A DNA stretch of 7,872 nucleotides from CADEED01 sp035701825 (GTDB taxonomy: Bacteria > Pseudomonadota > Gammaproteobacteria > Steroidobacterales > Steroidobacteraceae), in NCBI GenBank assembly GCA_035701825.1, contig DASSRK010000042.1, positions 1 to 7,872 of the forward strand, read 5' to 3'. A model generated the notes under the pieces. That model made no database searches, was not told where the DNA came from, and saw only the letters and a list, made by a program, of their open reading frames with translations. The translations under genes were made by a program, and so were the position numbers. Numbering within the stretch: position 1 is the first letter of the stretch; each line of letters starts with the position of its first letter. Shown here one piece after another: positions 6,942-7,872 of this stretch.

Positions 6942-7872
6942 TCAACCTTCCGAGGCAGCCGCCTCACCGACGCCGCCGCCGTCATCGATGTCGGCGACAC
7001 CGCCGCCCACATCCATGAAGCTGCCGCGATCGTTCGCGTCCGCCTTGGCACGGCGATGCTCATGGGCAGCAAAGCCGGTGCCCGCCGGGATGAGCCGGCC
7101 GACGATGACGTTCTCCTTGAGGCCGCGCAGGTCGTCCTTGAGGCCGCGAACCGCCGCTTCGGTGAGCACGCGGGTGGTCTCCTGGAACGACGCCGCCGAG
7201 ATGAACGACTCGGTGGCCAGCGACGCCTTGGTGATGCCGAGCAGCACGGGCTGCAGCTTCGCGGGCGCCTTGCCATCCTTCTCGATGCGATCGTTCAACG
7301 CCATGGCGCGCGCGCGATCGAGCTGTTCGCCCTTGAGCAGCGGGGTGTCGCCCGACTCCAGGACCTCGGTCTTGCGCAGCATCTGGCGAATGATCACCTC
7401 GATGTGCTTGTCGTTGATCTTCACGCCCTGCAGGCGGTACACGTCCTGGATCTCGCGCACCAGGTAGTTGGCCAGCGACTCGACGCCCTGCAGGCGCAGG
7501 ATGTCGTGCGGGTTCAGCTCGCCGTCGGCGATGACTTCGCCACGCGTGACGGTTTCGCCTTCGAACACGTTGAGCTGGCGCCACTTCGGGATCAGCTCCT
7601 CGTACTTCTCCTCGTGCTCGGCCGTGATGACGAGACGGCGCTTGCCCTTGGTTTCCTTGCCGAAGCTCACCGTGCCGGACTTCTCCGCGAGGATCGCGGG
7701 ATCCTTCGGCTTGCGGGCTTCGAACAGGTCGGCGACGCGCGGCAGACCGCCGGTGATGTCGCGGGTCTTCGAGGATTCCTGCGGGATGCGGGCGATGACG
7801 TCACCGACCGACACGCGGGCGCCGTCCTCGAGCGCGATGAGCGCGCCCGGGGGAAGCGTGTACACGGCCGGG
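6942..7872 (-). CDS. rpoC: RNA polymerase beta' subunit, C-terminal fragment (partial, 5' end outside window)
   Basis: The last 309 residues of the beta' subunit of RNA polymerase are present, out of about 1,400 in the family. Diagnostic segments in order are ARIPQESSKTRDITGGLPRV, VADLFEARKPKDPAILAE, IPKWRQLNVFEGE, DVYRLQGVKINDKHIEVI and, near the end, GITKASLATESFISAASFQ with ENVIVGRLIPAGTG. The frame is open to the window edge; a GTG at 7865 is internal and not a start. The tail beyond AAHEHRR is short, Gly- and Asp-rich (DVGGGVADIDDGGGVGE), and lineage-variable as usual for this subunit. The TGA stop at 6944-6942 is followed by a strong terminator, so rpoC is the last gene of its operon here and does not run into rpsL. 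Confidence 0.97.
   Translation of the reverse strand, partial: PAVYTLPPGALIALEDGARVSVGDVIARIPQESSKTRDITGGLPRVADLFEARKPKDPAILAEKSGTVSFGKETKGKRRLVITAEHEEKYEELIPKWRQLNVFEGETVTRGEVIADGELNPHDILRLQGVESLANYLVREIQDVYRLQGVKINDKHIEVIIRQMLRKTEVLESGDTPLLKGEQLDRARAMALNDRIEKDGKAPAKLQPVLLGITKASLATESFISAASFQETTRVLTEAAVRGLKDDLRGLKENVIVGRLIPAGTGFAAHEHRRAKADANDRGSFMDVGGGVADIDDGGGVGEAAASEG

Overview
This is a GC-rich proteobacterial chromosomal segment, most likely gammaproteobacterial. The RpoC C-terminus, EF-G, S7, S12 and EF-Tu sequences all read as proteobacterial housekeeping proteins. The exact family cannot be fixed from the sequence alone; a Xanthomonadales- or Nevskiales-like lineage is a guess from GC content and gene order.

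Layout, with almost everything on the minus strand. From the right edge leftwards: the C-terminal end of rpoC (6942-7872), ended by a strong bidirectional terminator (6885-6908); a convergent plus-strand gene for a small exported six-cysteine protein of unknown function (6331-6870); a two-gene minus-strand unit (6180 down to 3396) with a 14-bp coding overlap; a 279-bp intergenic region (3117-3395) holding a REPIN-like 33-bp inverted repeat, a near-consensus sigma-70 promoter and a terminator-like leader hairpin; then the str operon rpsL-rpsG-fusA-tuf (3116 down to 1, tuf cut by the window edge).

The housekeeping part is conventional: RNA polymerase beta', ribosomal proteins S12 and S7, and the elongation factors EF-G and EF-Tu. 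The unusual part is the ~3.8 kb between rpoC and rpsL, which are neighbours in many proteobacteria. Its two minus-strand genes encode (a) an exported protein with the layout of a BepA/YfgC-type M48 metallopeptidase plus C-terminal TPR-like repeats, in which the HExxH zinc site reads PEIAG and the downstream zinc glutamate is out of register, so it looks like a pseudo-protease, and (b) an exported 554-residue protein made of two diverged copies of one ~210-residue domain at a constant spacing of about 257 residues, joined by proline-rich linkers and ending in six lysines. Their overlap suggests coupled translation and a shared role in the cell envelope. This pair is the best candidate in the window for an undescribed system.

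The str operon appears transcriptionally independent of rpoBC here: rpoC has its own terminator and rpsL its own TTGACA-17-TAGAAT promoter. A terminator-like hairpin lies between that promoter and the rpsL start, raising the possibility of attenuation of the operon.
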